64,000 nt of DNA from Gammaproteobacteria bacterium (GTDB taxonomy: Bacteria; Pseudomonadota; Gammaproteobacteria; Steroidobacterales; Steroidobacteraceae): positions 1 through 64,000 of the forward strand of contig DAIDHD010000038.1 in the NCBI GenBank assembly GCA_027459765.1. Direction: 5' to 3'. A model generated the notes under the pieces. It made no database searches, was not told where the DNA came from, and was given only the letters and a program-made list of their open reading frames with translations. The position numbers and the translations under genes are program-made. Below are positions 25,222-35,615 of this stretch, one piece after another. Each line of letters starts with the position of its first letter. Position 1 is the stretch's first letter.

Positions 25222-26171
25222 GCCCCCTCCAGCACCGCGTCGGTGAGGCGCGGGCGGGCATTGCGGAATTCACCCGCGGACACCGGCCGCCGGCCGGCGA
25301 GTTGCACGCGCGTCAGTCGCAACGCGCCTCGGCCGCAGGCGACGTCGATGCCGTCGTCACCGGCTGCCAGGATCGTGCCGGGCGCGACCGGCGACGGCGC
25401 GGCGGCGACGCAGTGGGCCTCCCAGATACGCAGCTGCGCGCCGTCGAGGCGGGTCTCGGCCACCGGCCACGGGTTGAAGGCCCGCACGCGCCGCTCGATG
25501 GCGGCGGCATCCTGGCGCCAGTCGATCGCACACTCGCTCTTGTCGATCTTCGCAGCGTAGGTCACGCCGTCCGCCGGCTGTGGCGTCGCGGTCACGGCGC
25601 CTGATTGCAGGCGCGCCAGCGTTTCGCAGATCAAGACCGCGCCGAGCGCGGCGAGCCGGTCGTGCAGGCTGCCGCCGGTGTCCTTGGGGTCGATGGCGAG
25701 CGCACGGGCCGCCAACACCGGACCGGTGTCGAGGCCGGCGTCCATGCGCATGATGCTGATCCCGGTGTGCGCGTCGCCGGCGAGCAGCGCACGCTGAATC
25801 GGTGCTGCGCCGCGCCAGCGCGGCAGCAGCGACGCGTGGATGTTGATGCAGCCGAGCCGCGGCACGGCGAGCACGCCAGCCGGCAGGATCTGCCCGAAGG
25901 CCACTACCACCAAGGCGTCGAGCCGCAGTGCGGCGAGTTGCGCCTCTACCGCAGTTGCCCGAAAGCTCTCCGGCTGGTGCACCGGCAGTCCCAGCGCCAG
26001 CGCCCGTTGCTTGACCGGGCTTTCACGCCGGGCTCGGCCGCGGCCGGCGGGCCGGTCCGGCTGCGTGAACACCGCACACACGTCGAAGCCGTGGCGCAGC
26101 AGGGCGTCCAGAGCCGGTACCGCGAAATCCGGCGTACCGGCGAATGCCAACCTCAATGCAGACTCCCGCAC
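25218..26171 (-). CDS. fmt: methionyl-tRNA formyltransferase
   Basis: 317-aa enzyme that formylates initiator Met-tRNA using 10-formyl-THF. Signature segments are LAFAGTPDFAVPALDALL, VFTQPDRPAGRGR, the catalytic HASLLPRWRGAAPIQRALL (Asn-His-Asp triad: CINIHASL and MDAGLDTGPV) and the C-terminal tRNA-binding OB-like domain. The start is either this GTG, giving an N-terminus like E. coli Fmt, or a TTG at 26180 that overlaps the def stop (TTGA). Confidence 0.94.
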   Translation of the reverse strand: MRESALRLAFAGTPDFAVPALDALLRHGFDVCAVFTQPDRPAGRGRARRESPVKQRALALGLPVHQPESFRATAVEAQLAALRLDALVVVAFGQILPAGVLAVPRLGCINIHASLLPRWRGAAPIQRALLAGDAHTGISIMRMDAGLDTGPVLAARALAIDPKDTGGSLHDRLAALGAVLICETLARLQSGAVTATPQPADGVTYAAKIDKSECAIDWRQDAAAIERRVRAFNPWPVAETRLDGAQLRIWEAHCVAAAPSPVAPGTILAAGDDGIDVACGRGALRLTRVQLAGRRPVSAGEFRNARPRLTDAVLEGA

Positions 26172-26176
26172 GGCGC

Positions 26177-26737
26177 TCAAAGCGCCGGCGCCGACGGTCC
26201 TCGCGCCGCGGAGAGGCTGTCGATCCGCGCCGGAGCGGGGCGCTGCCGGCGCTCCTTGTCGAGGCGCCGCCGGATCATCTGACGCTTGAGCTCGGAGAGG
26301 TAATCGACGAACAGCTTGCCATCGAGATGGTCGATCTCATGCTGGATGCACACCGCGAGCAGGCCTTCGGCGTCGAGTTCGAAGGGCTGGCCATCGCGGC
26401 CCAGCGCCCGCACCCGGATGCGCTGCGCCCGGTCGAGCTTGTCGTAGATGCCGGGCACGGACAGGCAGCCTTCCTCGCCGCGCGCGCGACCCTCGGCCGT
26501 CAGGATCTGCGGATTGACCAGAAAGAGGGGCTGATTGCGCTCCTCGCTGACGTCGATGACGATCACACGCAGGTGCACGTCCACCTGGGTGGCCGCAAGG
26601 CCGATACCCTTGTCCGCGTACATGGTCTCCCGCATGTCGTCCATGAGCTTGCGCAGCGCGTCGTCGACCTCGCGCACCGGCGCGGCCTTGGTCCGCAGCC
26701 GCGGATCCGGGTACTCGAGGATGGTCAGTGTCGTCAT
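26177..26737 (-). CDS. def: peptide deformylase
   Basis: 186-aa metalloenzyme that removes the N-formyl group from new proteins. All three motifs are present: [17 protein letters not shown] (metal-binding Cys) and QHEIDHLDG (HExxH). Length is near the usual 170-180 with a short basic C-terminal extension. First gene of the def-fmt-rsmB-DUF4390-ntrY-ntrX run and divergent from the LysM lipoprotein gene. Confidence 0.95.
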   Translation of the reverse strand: MTTLTILEYPDPRLRTKAAPVREVDDALRKLMDDMRETMYADKGIGLAATQVDVHLRVIVIDVSEERNQPLFLVNPQILTAEGRARGEEGCLSVPGIYDKLDRAQRIRVRALGRDGQPFELDAEGLLAVCIQHEIDHLDGKLFVDYLSELKRQMIRRRLDKERRQRPAPARIDSLSAARGPSAPAL

Positions 26738-26923
26738 GGGCGTTATGCGAAGGGCGTCGTGTTTTTGGCGCGGGTTTGTTGCTAAAGTTCCGCCGCTGCT
26801 TAACTTAATGCCGGCGGCAACGGCTGAGAATGGGCGCTACGTCCCAAGTCTTTTGCGGCCGGAGCGGCAGTATATCAGTCGGGCCGGGAGTACCGGCGGG
26901 CGCGGCGAAGGGAGCGATGAGTG

Positions 26924-28150
26924 ATGCAAGGCCGTAAGTGTGTCGGGCTCGTATTCCTGGGCGCAGCGCTTGCCGGCTGCCATGTTGAGCGGCCACCCGC
27001 ACCGCCCGAGCCCGTGGCGAGCACCGAACCGGCCGTCGAAGGCATTCCGGTCGGCGACCAACGCTCCGCCATGGAAGCGGCCGCCGATCGTGCGCCCGCG
27101 ACGACCGTTTCGAGCGCGGCACCGACGCCGTCGCCAGCCGGTGGTAGCGGCCCCGCGCTCGCGCCCAACGCCCCGGACAGCTACGTGGTCAAGCGCGGCG
27201 ACACGCTCTGGGGCATCGCCAAGGTCTTCCTGCGCGACCCGTGGTACTGGCCCGAGATCTGGCAGGTCAACCCGCAGATCAGGAATCCGCACCTCATCTA
27301 TCCGGGCGACACCTTGCGGCTGGTCTATGTCGACGGCAAGCCGCGCATCGTGGTGCAGCGAAGCACGGAACGGGGCGGCGAAGTTCGCGTCGAGCCCCGC
27401 GTGCGCAGCGAACCGCTCGGTGGGGCGATCACGACGATCCCGTACGAGACGGTGGCCGCCTTCATGTCGAAGCCGGTGGTGCTGAGCAAGGAGCAACTGA
27501 AGACCGCCCCCTACGTGCTGACCACCCGCGACCTGCACGTGGTGATGGCCGAGGGCGACACGGTCTACGCACGCGGCTTCAAGCAGCCGACGGAAGTGGG
27601 CGTGCGCTACGCCCTGGTGCGGGTCGGCGACCCGCTGGTCGATCCGGACGACGATCAGGTGCTCGGCTACAACGGCGTCTACACGGGCTCGGGCCGCGTG
27701 GTGCGCGTCGGCGATCCGGTCACGCTGGTGATGAACGATTCCACGCGCGAGACCTATCCGGGCGACAAGCTCATCCCGGCCAGCGAGGACGTGCAGCTCA
27801 ACTTCATGCCGAGCCCGCCGAAGGTGCGCACCGACGGCAGCATCATCCTGGTGAGCGACGGCGTCAGCGTGATCGGGCAGTACCAGGTGGTGGCGATCAA
27901 TCGCGGCAGCCGCGACGGACTCGCGCCGGGCAACGTGCTCGCGATCTTGAGCGGCGGCAACGTGGTGCGCGACACCGCCAGCAAGGGCTATCTGCAGGGC
28001 GTTTCGCACTTCGGCGGCGCCAAGGTCACCCTGCCCGAGGAGCGCTCCGGCACGTTCATGGTGTTCAAGACCTTCGATCGCCTGAGCTACGGGTTGGTCA
28101 TGGAGGCCACCGACATCATCCAGGTCGGCGACCGGGTCGCGAACCCTTAA
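26924..28150 (+). CDS. LysM-domain lipoprotein
   Basis: 408-aa envelope protein. The signal peptide ends in lipobox LAGC (Cys20). After a Pro/Ala-rich linker comes a LysM domain (about 86-137; YVVKRGDTLWGIAKVFL ... IYPGDTLRL), which binds peptidoglycan; the remaining 270 residues are a beta-rich domain conserved in the betaproteobacterial LysM protein found next to def and dprA. ATG at 26924 follows AAGGGAG. Divergent from def, with 186 bp between the two starts that must hold both promoters. Confidence 0.88.
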   Translation: MQGRKCVGLVFLGAALAGCHVERPPAPPEPVASTEPAVEGIPVGDQRSAMEAAADRAPATTVSSAAPTPSPAGGSGPALAPNAPDSYVVKRGDTLWGIAKVFLRDPWYWPEIWQVNPQIRNPHLIYPGDTLRLVYVDGKPRIVVQRSTERGGEVRVEPRVRSEPLGGAITTIPYETVAAFMSKPVVLSKEQLKTAPYVLTTRDLHVVMAEGDTVYARGFKQPTEVGVRYALVRVGDPLVDPDDDQVLGYNGVYTGSGRVVRVGDPVTLVMNDSTRETYPGDKLIPASEDVQLNFMPSPPKVRTDGSIILVSDGVSVIGQYQVVAINRGSRDGLAPGNVLAILSGGNVVRDTASKGYLQGVSHFGGAKVTLPEERSGTFMVFKTFDRLSYGLVMEATDIIQVGDRVANP

Positions 28151-28223
28151 GCGCCCGCAACGCGTCTTTCTCCCCAATCGCGCAGGCTTGCCGCGTTCCC
28201 GGGCACCGGCCCCCGCGGCCACC

Positions 28224-29246
28224 ATGCGCGGCATGTCGCAGGAGCCGGCATTACGCCTTGCGGTCGAGGCGCGCGGCGGCGGCGTCGCCACGGGCGCCGA
28301 GCGCGCCTGGGTCGATGACGCGAGGCACCACGTCATCGCACGCGGCGATCCGCGCTTTCCGCGCTCGCTCGAGGACTTGCGCGATCCACCCGCGGTGTTG
28401 TTCGTCGACGGCGATCCACTGGCGCTCGCCGATCCGCTGCTCGCCATCGTCGGCAGCCGCGGCGCCACCGCGCAGGGACGCGCCAACGCGCACGCCTTCG
28501 CGGCCGCGCTAGCGCGGCGCGGCGTCGGCGTGGTCAGTGGTCTCGCCCAGGGCGTGGACGTCGCCGCGCATGCGGGCGCGCTCGCGGTCGCCGGCACGAC
28601 GATCGCCGTGCTCGGCAGCGGTGTCGACGTCGTCTATCCGCGCGAGCACGCCGAGCTCGCCGGAGCGATCGCCGCGCGCGGCGCGCTGGTGTCGGAATTC
28701 GCGCTCGGCACCCCGCCGCGGCGCGAACACTTCCCGCGCCGCAATCGCCTGATCGCGGCACTGTCGCTCGGCACGCTGGTGATCGAGGCCGCGCGGCGCA
28801 GCGGGTCGCTGATCACGGCGCGCCACGCGCTCGAACTGGGGCGCGAAGTTTTCGCTCTGCCCGGCTCGATCCACAATCCTCTGAGTCGTGGCTGCCACGC
28901 GCTCATCAAAGAGGGTGCGAAGCTCACCGAGACGGTCGATGACATATTGACCGAATTGAATTTTTCGGCCTTCTTCGCGCGCTCGACGGCGCGCATCGCG
29001 ACATCCGCTGCGGCTGCCGCGAGGCCGAGCACGGCCACCGCGGGCATGGACAAGGATCGGAAAATCCTGTTAGATGCGCTCGGCTTCGATCCCGCCGACC
29101 TCGACACGCTGGTGGTCCGCACGGGATTTTCGCCGCAGACCGTGTCCTCGATGTTGCTGTTCCTCGAGCTCGAAGGCCACGTACGGGCCGCCCCCGGGGG
29201 CCGTTACTCCCGAGTCACGAACAGGAGTGCCGGAGGTGAAGGATAA
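28224..29246 (+). CDS. dprA: DNA-processing protein DprA, short N-terminus
   Basis: About 340-aa DprA, which loads RecA on incoming single-stranded DNA. The Rossmann domain is clear: IVGSRGATAQGRANA, SGLAQGVDVAAH, GSGVDVVYPREH, PRRNRLIAALS and RSGSLITARHALELGREVFA. A C-terminal winged helix follows a linker (LDALGFDPADLDTLVVRTGF). The N-terminal SAM-like domain is largely missing: only about 45 residues precede the Rossmann core region. The ATG at 28224 has no clear SD; a TTG at 28188 and an ATG at 28233 are alternatives, and the frame stays open back into the LysM gene. Overlaps smg by 11 nt. Confidence 0.88.
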   Translation: MRGMSQEPALRLAVEARGGGVATGAERAWVDDARHHVIARGDPRFPRSLEDLRDPPAVLFVDGDPLALADPLLAIVGSRGATAQGRANAHAFAAALARRGVGVVSGLAQGVDVAAHAGALAVAGTTIAVLGSGVDVVYPREHAELAGAIAARGALVSEFALGTPPRREHFPRRNRLIAALSLGTLVIEAARRSGSLITARHALELGREVFALPGSIHNPLSRGCHALIKEGAKLTETVDDILTELNFSAFFARSTARIATSAAAAARPSTATAGMDKDRKILLDALGFDPADLDTLVVRTGFSPQTVSSMLLFLELEGHVRAAPGGRYSRVTNRSAGGEG

Positions 29247-29709
29247 CGTTCTCGACGTGCTCATCTACCTGTTCGAGAATTACATGAGCGCCGAGGACGA
29301 GCCGCGGCCGGATCGTGCCGCGCTCCGGACCGAACTGGAACGGGCGGGTTTCGCGGAACCGGACGTGGGCCGGGCGCTCGAGTGGCTCGACGGATTGTCG
29401 GGCGACGGCCTGGGCCAGGTCGCCGACGCCACGGCGCGCGCGGTGCGGGTGTTCAGCGGACAGGAGTTGCTGCGGCTCGACACCGACGTGCGTGGCTATC
29501 TCATGTATCTGGAGAACGTGAAGATCCTCTCGGGCGCACAGCGTGAACTGGTGATCGATCGCCTCATGGCGCTCGACGCCGAGGAAATCGACATCGAACA
29601 GGTCAAGTGGGTGGTGCTCATGGTGCTGTTCAGCCAGCCCGGCCAGGAGTCCGCCTATGCGCAGATGGAAGACCTGGTGTTCGAGGAGCGCTCGGATGCC
29701 CTGCACTAG
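29236..29709 (+). CDS. smg: Smg family protein (DUF494)
   Basis: 157-aa acidic, helical protein of the Smg/DUF494 family, of unknown function, encoded between dprA and topA in most Beta- and Gammaproteobacteria. Family segments: NVLDVLIYLFENYM at the start and QVKWVVLMVLFSQPGQE near the end. Starts at a GTG inside the dprA 3' end. Genetic coupling to dprA and topA suggests a DNA-related role, but this is not established. Confidence 0.92.
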   Translation: MKDNVLDVLIYLFENYMSAEDEPRPDRAALRTELERAGFAEPDVGRALEWLDGLSGDGLGQVADATARAVRVFSGQELLRLDTDVRGYLMYLENVKILSGAQRELVIDRLMALDAEEIDIEQVKWVVLMVLFSQPGQESAYAQMEDLVFEERSDALH

Positions 29710-29748
29710 CGCCTTCTCCACGGCGCGCCCCGCTCCGAACGAACGACG

Positions 29749-32289
29749 TTGAGCAAGAATCTCGTCATAGTCGAGTCGCCCGCCAAGGCGAAGACCATCA
29801 AGAAGTACCTGGGCAAGGACTTCGAGGTGCTCGCCTCCTACGGGCACGTCCGCGACCTCGTGCCCAAGGAAGGGGCGGTCGACCCGGCGCACCACTTCGC
29901 CATGAAGTATCAGGTGGTCGAGCGCAACCAGAAGCACGTCGACGCGATCTCGCGCGCGCTCAAGAAGGCCGAGGCCCTCTTCCTCGCCACCGACCCCGAC
30001 CGCGAGGGCGAGGCCATCTCCTGGCACCTTCACGAGATCCTCGACGGCAAGGGCGAGCTGCGCGGCAAGAGCGTGCAGCGGGTGGTGTTCTACGAAATCA
30101 CCAAGAGCGCGGTCCGCGAGGCGATGGAGCACCCGCGCCAGCTCTCGATGGACCTCGTCAACGCCCAACAGACCCGGCGCGCCCTCGACTACCTGGTCGG
30201 CTTCAACCTGTCGCCGCTGCTGTGGAAGAAGGTGCGTCCCGGGCTCTCCGCCGGGCGTGTGCAGAGCCCGGCGCTGCGCATGATCTGCGAGCGCGAGGAC
30301 GAGATCGCGGCCTTCGTGCCGCGCGAGTACTGGACCATTGACGCCGAGCTCGAACGCGGCGGCCAGAAGTTCCCCGCCAAGCTCCTCGAGTACGGCGGCG
30401 CGAAGGTGGAACAGTTCAGTTTCACCAACGAGGCCGAGGCGCGCGCCGTCGAGCGGGCCCTCGACGCGGCACGGCGGCCGTTGACCGTGCTCGCGGTGGA
30501 ACGCAAGCAGCGGCGCCGCAATCCCGCGCCGCCGTTCACCACCTCGACCCTGCAGCAGGAGGCGGCGCGCAAGCTCGGCTTCAGCGCGCAGAAGACCATG
30601 CGCGTCGCGCAGCAGCTGTACGAGGGCGTGGACTTCGGCGAAGGCGCGGTCGGCCTCATCAGCTACATGCGCACCGACTCGGTGAACCTGTCCAAGGACG
30701 CGGTGGCGCAGATCCGCGAGGTGATCGGCAAACTGTACGGACAGGAGGCGCTCTCCGAGGAGCCGCGCGCGTACCGCACCAAGTCCAAGAACGCCCAGGA
30801 AGCGCACGAGGCGATCCGGCCGACCTCCGCGGACATCGTGCCCGCGAACATCGAGGGCAAGCTCGACCCGGACCAGGCGCGTCTCTACGCGCTCATCTGG
30901 AAGCGCACCCTCGCCTGCCAGATGGCGCCGGCGGTGTTCGACACCGTGGCGGTGGACGTGCTCGCGCCGCCGGCCGACGCCGCCGCGGCGCGCATCGTGC
31001 TGCGCGCCAACGGCTCGACGCTGGTGAAGCCGGGCTACATATCCGTCTATCAGGAGGGCGTGGACGACGCCGTCCAGGACGACTCGGACCACGTGCTGCC
31101 GCCGCTGGAAGTCGGCGACCAGGTGTCGCTCGCCGGCGTCGTGCCCTCGCAGCACTTCACCGAGCCGCCGCCGCGATTCTCGGAAGCCTCCCTGGTCAAG
31201 GCGCTGGAGGAATACGGCATCGGTCGTCCCTCCACCTACGCCTCGATCATCTCGACGCTGCGCGATCGCGGCTACGTGGACATCGAGAACCGGCGCTTCA
31301 CCGCGACCGACATCGGCAAGATCGTCAGCCGGTTCCTCACGCAGTACTTCACCACCTACGTCGACTACGATTTCACCGCGCGCATGGAGGACTCTCTCGA
31401 CGCCGTCTCGAACGGGGACGAGCCCTGGGTGCCGCTGCTGGAGCGGTTCTGGAAGCCGTTCATCGAGCTCGTGAAGCACACCGAGACGTCGGTGAGCCGC
31501 GACGAGGTGGCGCAGGCGCGCGATCTGGGCATCGACCCCGCGAGCGGCAAGCCGATGAGCGTGCGCATGGGGCGCTTCGGTCCCTTCGTGCAGATCGGCA
31601 CCAAGGACGACGCCGACAAGCCGCGTTTCGCCGGGCTGCGCCCCGGGCAGAAGATGGACACCATCACCCACGCCGAGGCGCTGGAGCTGTTCAAGCTGCC
31701 GCGCAAGCTCGGCGCCACGCCGGCGGGCGAGGAGATCAGCACCAACGTCGGACGCTTCGGTCCGTACGTCAAGTACGGCTCGAAATACGTATCGCTCAAG
31801 ACCGACGACCCGTACACCATCACCCCGGAGCGCGCGCTGGAGGTGATCCGCGAGAAGGAGATCGCGGACGCGAACCGAATCATCCTCGACTTCCCGGAGG
31901 CGGGGATCCAGGTGCTGAACGGACGCTACGGTCCTTACATCACCGACAAGACGCGCAATGCCAAGATCCCCAAGGATCGGGAACCGAAGACCCTGACTCT
32001 CGAGGAGTGCCGGACACTGCTGGCGGAAGCCCCGACGCGGCCGTTCGGGCGCTTCGGCCGCAAGGGCAAGGGAGCGCCGGCTGCGCCGCCGAAGGCGAAA
32101 CCCGCCCGGCGCGCGGCAACCGCGGAAGCGGCAACCGCGGACGAGGTCGCCGCACCGCTCAAGCGCGCCGCGAAGTCGAAGACGGTGGCACGCAAGACCG
32201 CGGCCGCGGACGGACCGGCGGGGGCGCCCAAGAAGGCGTCCGCCGCGAAGAAGCCGGCCGCCAGGAAGAAGGCGGCCACCAAGCGATGA
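29749..32289 (+). CDS. topA: DNA topoisomerase I
   Basis: 846-aa type IA topoisomerase that relaxes negative supercoils. The Toprim domain has [17 protein letters not shown] and [15 protein letters not shown]; the catalytic Tyr lies in [14 protein letters not shown]. Beyond residue 580 there are three topoisomerase C-terminal repeats ([32 protein letters not shown]) instead of the Cys4 zinc fingers of E. coli TopA. The last 85 residues are a Lys/Ala-rich, histone H1-like tail. Start is TTG. The stop overlaps the hemF start (ATGA). Confidence 0.96.
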   Translation: MSKNLVIVESPAKAKTIKKYLGKDFEVLASYGHVRDLVPKEGAVDPAHHFAMKYQVVERNQKHVDAISRALKKAEALFLATDPDREGEAISWHLHEILDGKGELRGKSVQRVVFYEITKSAVREAMEHPRQLSMDLVNAQQTRRALDYLVGFNLSPLLWKKVRPGLSAGRVQSPALRMICEREDEIAAFVPREYWTIDAELERGGQKFPAKLLEYGGAKVEQFSFTNEAEARAVERALDAARRPLTVLAVERKQRRRNPAPPFTTSTLQQEAARKLGFSAQKTMRVAQQLYEGVDFGEGAVGLISYMRTDSVNLSKDAVAQIREVIGKLYGQEALSEEPRAYRTKSKNAQEAHEAIRPTSADIVPANIEGKLDPDQARLYALIWKRTLACQMAPAVFDTVAVDVLAPPADAAAARIVLRANGSTLVKPGYISVYQEGVDDAVQDDSDHVLPPLEVGDQVSLAGVVPSQHFTEPPPRFSEASLVKALEEYGIGRPSTYASIISTLRDRGYVDIENRRFTATDIGKIVSRFLTQYFTTYVDYDFTARMEDSLDAVSNGDEPWVPLLERFWKPFIELVKHTETSVSRDEVAQARDLGIDPASGKPMSVRMGRFGPFVQIGTKDDADKPRFAGLRPGQKMDTITHAEALELFKLPRKLGATPAGEEISTNVGRFGPYVKYGSKYVSLKTDDPYTITPERALEVIREKEIADANRIILDFPEAGIQVLNGRYGPYITDKTRNAKIPKDREPKTLTLEECRTLLAEAPTRPFGRFGRKGKGAPAAPPKAKPARRAATAEAATADEVAAPLKRAAKSKTVARKTAAADGPAGAPKKASAAKKPAARKKAATKR

Positions 32290-33215
32290 GGCCGAGTTCG
32301 CCCGCCGCGCTCGAGGTGCTCGCCTACCTGCGCGACCTTCACGACCGCATCACGGCTGCCATCGAGGCGCTCGATACGGTCCGCTTCCGCCGCGATGCGT
32401 GGGAGCGTCCGGAGGGTGGCGGGGGCGAGAGCCGCGTGCTCAGCGAGGGCAGCACCTTCGAGCGGGCGGGTGTGTCCGTGTCGCACGTGTTCGGCGACCG
32501 GCTGCCGCCGTCGGCATCGGCTGCGCGTCCCGCGGTCGCCGGCGCGCCGTTCGAGGCCATGGGCCTGTCGCTGGTCTTCCACCCGCGCAATCCCTACGCG
32601 CCGACCACCCATTGCAACGTGCGCTTCCTGGTGGCCACGCCGCAGGACGGCGACGCCGAGTGGTGGTTCGGGGGCGGTTTCGACCTCACGCCCTACTATC
32701 CGTTCGAAGAGGACGTGCTGCACTGGCACCGGACCGCGAAGGCGGCCTGCGAACCGTTCGGCGCGGGGCTCTACGACCAGTACAAGTCGTGGTGCGACCG
32801 GTATTTCTTCCTGCCGCACCGGGACGAGACCCGCGGCGTCGGCGGTCTGTTCTTCGACGACCTCAACAGCGGCGGATTCGAACGCTGTTTCGCGCTCCTG
32901 CGCAGCGTGGGCGATCACTTCCTGCCGGCCTACCTTCCCATCGTCGAGCGGCGCCGCGCGACGCCGTACGGTGAGCGCGAACGCGAGTTCCAGCTCTACC
33001 GCCGCGGCCGCTACGTCGAGTTCAACCTGGTGTACGACCGCGGCACGCTGTTCGGGCTGCAGTCGCGCGGCCGCGCCGAGTCCATCCTGATGTCCCTGCC
33101 GCCGCGAGTGCGCTGGGAGTACGACTGGAGCCCGGCCCCGGGTACGCCGGAGGCGCGCCTGTACGAGGAATTCCTGCGGCCACGCGACTTCCTCGCGGAG
33201 CTCGACCGGGGCTGA
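32286..33215 (+). CDS. hemF: oxygen-dependent coproporphyrinogen III oxidase
   Basis: 309-aa enzyme that converts coproporphyrinogen III to protoporphyrinogen IX with O2 in haem synthesis. Signature regions are [68 protein letters not shown] and a C-terminal [10 protein letters not shown]. Length matches E. coli HemF (299 aa). Starts at an ATG overlapping the topA stop. With hemB nearby, this supplies haem steps under aerobic conditions. Confidence 0.96.
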   Translation: MRPSSPAALEVLAYLRDLHDRITAAIEALDTVRFRRDAWERPEGGGGESRVLSEGSTFERAGVSVSHVFGDRLPPSASAARPAVAGAPFEAMGLSLVFHPRNPYAPTTHCNVRFLVATPQDGDAEWWFGGGFDLTPYYPFEEDVLHWHRTAKAACEPFGAGLYDQYKSWCDRYFFLPHRDETRGVGGLFFDDLNSGGFERCFALLRSVGDHFLPAYLPIVERRRATPYGEREREFQLYRRGRYVEFNLVYDRGTLFGLQSRGRAESILMSLPPRVRWEYDWSPAPGTPEARLYEEFLRPRDFLAELDRG

Positions 33216-33298
33216 GCGCGTCGGTTGCGCCGCAGCCGCACTCCTTTAGACTCGAGGCTCGTCCCCGCCTCGCCCTACAGCCCGAAGGAGACCTCCCG

Positions 33299-33742
33299 AT
33301 GAGCCGCGCGCACGTGACCGAGAAGATCCTCGCCGCCAAGGTATCGAAGGGCCTCAAGTGGGCCGACGTCGCCCGTCGCGTCGGCCAGAGCAAGGAGTGG
33401 GTCACCGCGGCCTGTCTCGGGCAGATGACCATGACCGCCGAGCAGGCGGGGGTGATCGGCACGCTGTTCGACCTGACCGAGGAGGAACGCAAGTGGTTGA
33501 CGGTGGTGCCCTACAAGGGCTCGCTTCCGACCGCGGTGCCGACCGACCCCCTGATCTACCGTTTCTACGAACTGGTGAGCGTGTACGGCACGACCTTCAA
33601 GGAGCTCATCCACGAGGAGTTCGGCGACGGCATCATGAGCGCCATCGACTTCAAGATGCAGCTCTCGCGCGAGGCGGATCCGAACGGCGACCGGGTGAAG
33701 ATCGTCATGTCCGGCAAGTACCTGCCGTACAAGACTTATTGA
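33299..33742 (+). CDS. cynS: cyanate hydratase (cyanase)
   Basis: 147-aa cyanase that converts cyanate and bicarbonate to ammonia and CO2 as a decamer. The N-terminal helical POU-like domain (1-75) and the C-terminal catalytic domain with Arg88, Glu91 (IYRFYELVSVYG) and Ser114 (GIMSAIDF) match the catalytic triad of the family. Strong SD GAAGGAGA before the ATG. It stands alone, without cynT (carbonic anhydrase) or a cyanate transporter beside it, although a gamma-carbonic anhydrase homologue lies 4.4 kb away. The rlmJ TTG follows its stop immediately. Confidence 0.95.
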   Translation: MSRAHVTEKILAAKVSKGLKWADVARRVGQSKEWVTAACLGQMTMTAEQAGVIGTLFDLTEEERKWLTVVPYKGSLPTAVPTDPLIYRFYELVSVYGTTFKELIHEEFGDGIMSAIDFKMQLSREADPNGDRVKIVMSGKYLPYKTY

Positions 33743-34591
33743 TTGAACTACCGCCACGCGTATCACGCCGGCAACTTCGCGGACGTCGCCAAGCACGTCG
33801 CGCTGCTCTACTGCCTGGAGGCGCTGCGGCGCAAGGAGTCGGCCTTCTTTGCGCTCGACACGCACGCGGGCCGGGGCTTTTATTCGCTGGACGCGGCCGA
33901 AGCGCGCAAGTCCGCGGAGGCGGACCGGGGCGTGCGCCGCCTGCTCGCCGGCCCGCACGCCGACGAGACGCTGCAATCGTACCTGCGCGCACTCGGCACG
34001 CGCCCTGGCGAGCGCCTGACCCGGTATCCCGGTTCGCCGGCGCTGATCGCGGCTGCGCTGCGGCCACAGGATCGGGCCACTTTCGTCGAACGCGCGCCCG
34101 CCGAGGCGCGCGCACTGGAGCGCGATCTGCGCTCCGCCGGACGCATCCGCGCCGTGGCCGGCGACGGCTACGCGGAGTTGAAGGCGGCCCTGCCGCCGCC
34201 CGAGCGTCGCGGCCTGGTGCTGATCGACCCGCCCTACGAGGATGCGGACGAGTTCACGACGCTGCTCGCGGCCTTCAGGGAGGCGCAGCGCCGCTGGGCC
34301 ACGGGTACTTATCTGCTGTGGTACCCGATCCTGACGGCCGTTCAGCGGGATGCGGTGCACCGCCGCCTCGCGGCCCTCGAGGTGCCGAAGTTGCTGGTCG
34401 CGGAGCTCGCGGTATATCCCGACGACGCGCGCGCCGGGCTCGCCGGCAGCGGGCTCGCCATCGTCAATCCACCCTTCGGCGCCGATGAGTTCCTGGCGGA
34501 GGCATACGCGGCGCTGCACGCCCGGCTCGCCGAGGAGCGCTGCGGCTACGTACGGGTGGCGCGGCTGACGGAAGAGCGCCCGCGGGCGTAG
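33743..34591 (+). CDS. rlmJ: 23S rRNA (adenine2030-N6)-methyltransferase
   Basis: 282-aa Rossmann methyltransferase that modifies A2030 of 23S rRNA. N-terminus NYRHAYHAGNFADVAKHVAL is the RlmJ hallmark; ALDTHAGRGFY is the SAM motif and LIDPPYE the catalytic DPPY. Length equals that of E. coli RlmJ. The TTG start directly follows the cynS TGA, so translation is probably coupled. Confidence 0.93.
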   Translation: MNYRHAYHAGNFADVAKHVALLYCLEALRRKESAFFALDTHAGRGFYSLDAAEARKSAEADRGVRRLLAGPHADETLQSYLRALGTRPGERLTRYPGSPALIAAALRPQDRATFVERAPAEARALERDLRSAGRIRAVAGDGYAELKAALPPPERRGLVLIDPPYEDADEFTTLLAAFREAQRRWATGTYLLWYPILTAVQRDAVHRRLAALEVPKLLVAELAVYPDDARAGLAGSGLAIVNPPFGADEFLAEAYAALHARLAEERCGYVRVARLTEERPRA

Positions 34592-34600
34592 GATAGGCAC

Positions 34601-34882
34601 ATGGATCCACATCGCCTGCACGAGCGCCTCGAGGCGCTGCACGCCGACCTGCAACGGGCCGCCGGGGTGGACTCGGACTCGAACCGCCTGCTCGCCGACA
34701 TCAAGGCCGACATCGAACGGCTGCTCGACGCTTCCGGTGCGGCGAGCGGCGCGCCGCCGGTTCCGGGAGCCACCCTGGCCGAACGGCTCGAGCGCACCGC
34801 GGTGCGCTTTTCCGCCGCACACCCGGGCCTCGCAGCCACCGCGCGCAACGTCGTGGATCTGCTCGGCAAGATGGGGGTTTAG
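34601..34882 (+). CDS. DUF4404 family protein
   Basis: 93-aa soluble helical protein with the DUF4404 pattern: LHERLEALHADLQRA, LLADIKADIERLL and a C-terminal FSAAHPGLAATARNVVDLLG. Function unknown. It follows rlmJ by 9 bp and converges with the anti-sigma gene, overlapping it by 4 nt. Confidence 0.85.
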   Translation: MDPHRLHERLEALHADLQRAAGVDSDSNRLLADIKADIERLLDASGAASGAPPVPGATLAERLERTAVRFSAAHPGLAATARNVVDLLGKMGV

Positions 34883-35615
34883 CCCCTCGAGCCGGTCCAG
34901 ACGAGCGCCGCGCGCACGCGCGCCGCGACCGCGTCGATATCCTGTGGCGCCATCGTGCCTCCCTTCGACAGCACGGCGAGGCTGCCGTGACCGGGCATGG
35001 GCACGATGACGCCTCGGTAGCCTTCCTCGTCGAACCTCGTCCGCCGCCAGACGTGCTCGTGCGTCAGCACCATCACCGTCACGGGTCCGTGCTCGGTCTG
35101 CACCACCAGGTGCGGGACGTTGTGGTGGCGGAAGCCGCAGCGATTGGCGTAGCTGACGAGCGGCGCCCCCGGCGCGAGGCGCACGTGCGCGTCCTGCATC
35201 GCGTCGGCGAGCTTCGGGAGCGGCACCGCGACGTCGGTGCGCGCCCAGGCCTGCGGTTCCTCGGCCATGTGCTCCACGACGTCCCGCGCCAAGGTCTCGC
35301 TCGGCACGGCGATCCACAGTCCCCCGGCCACCACGGCGGCGAACAGGACGCTCGCGGCCATGGCCATCCAGCCACCGCGGCGTACCCACGGCGGTGATCC
35401 GGCGCGGCGCAACGGCACCACCCGCCGGCCGGGATCCAGCCGCCCGCCCGCCGCCGGCACCGTGACGCGCAGGGCGCGCCCGAGCCTCTCTTCGAAGGAC
35501 AGCAGCGAACGCGCATAGGCCGCGCACTCGGCGCAGCTCTCCCGGTGGGCGCGCAATGCCGGGTCCTGATCCGACGGATCGGTCAGGATCGAGCGCCTGA
35601 ATTGCCTGCAGTCCA

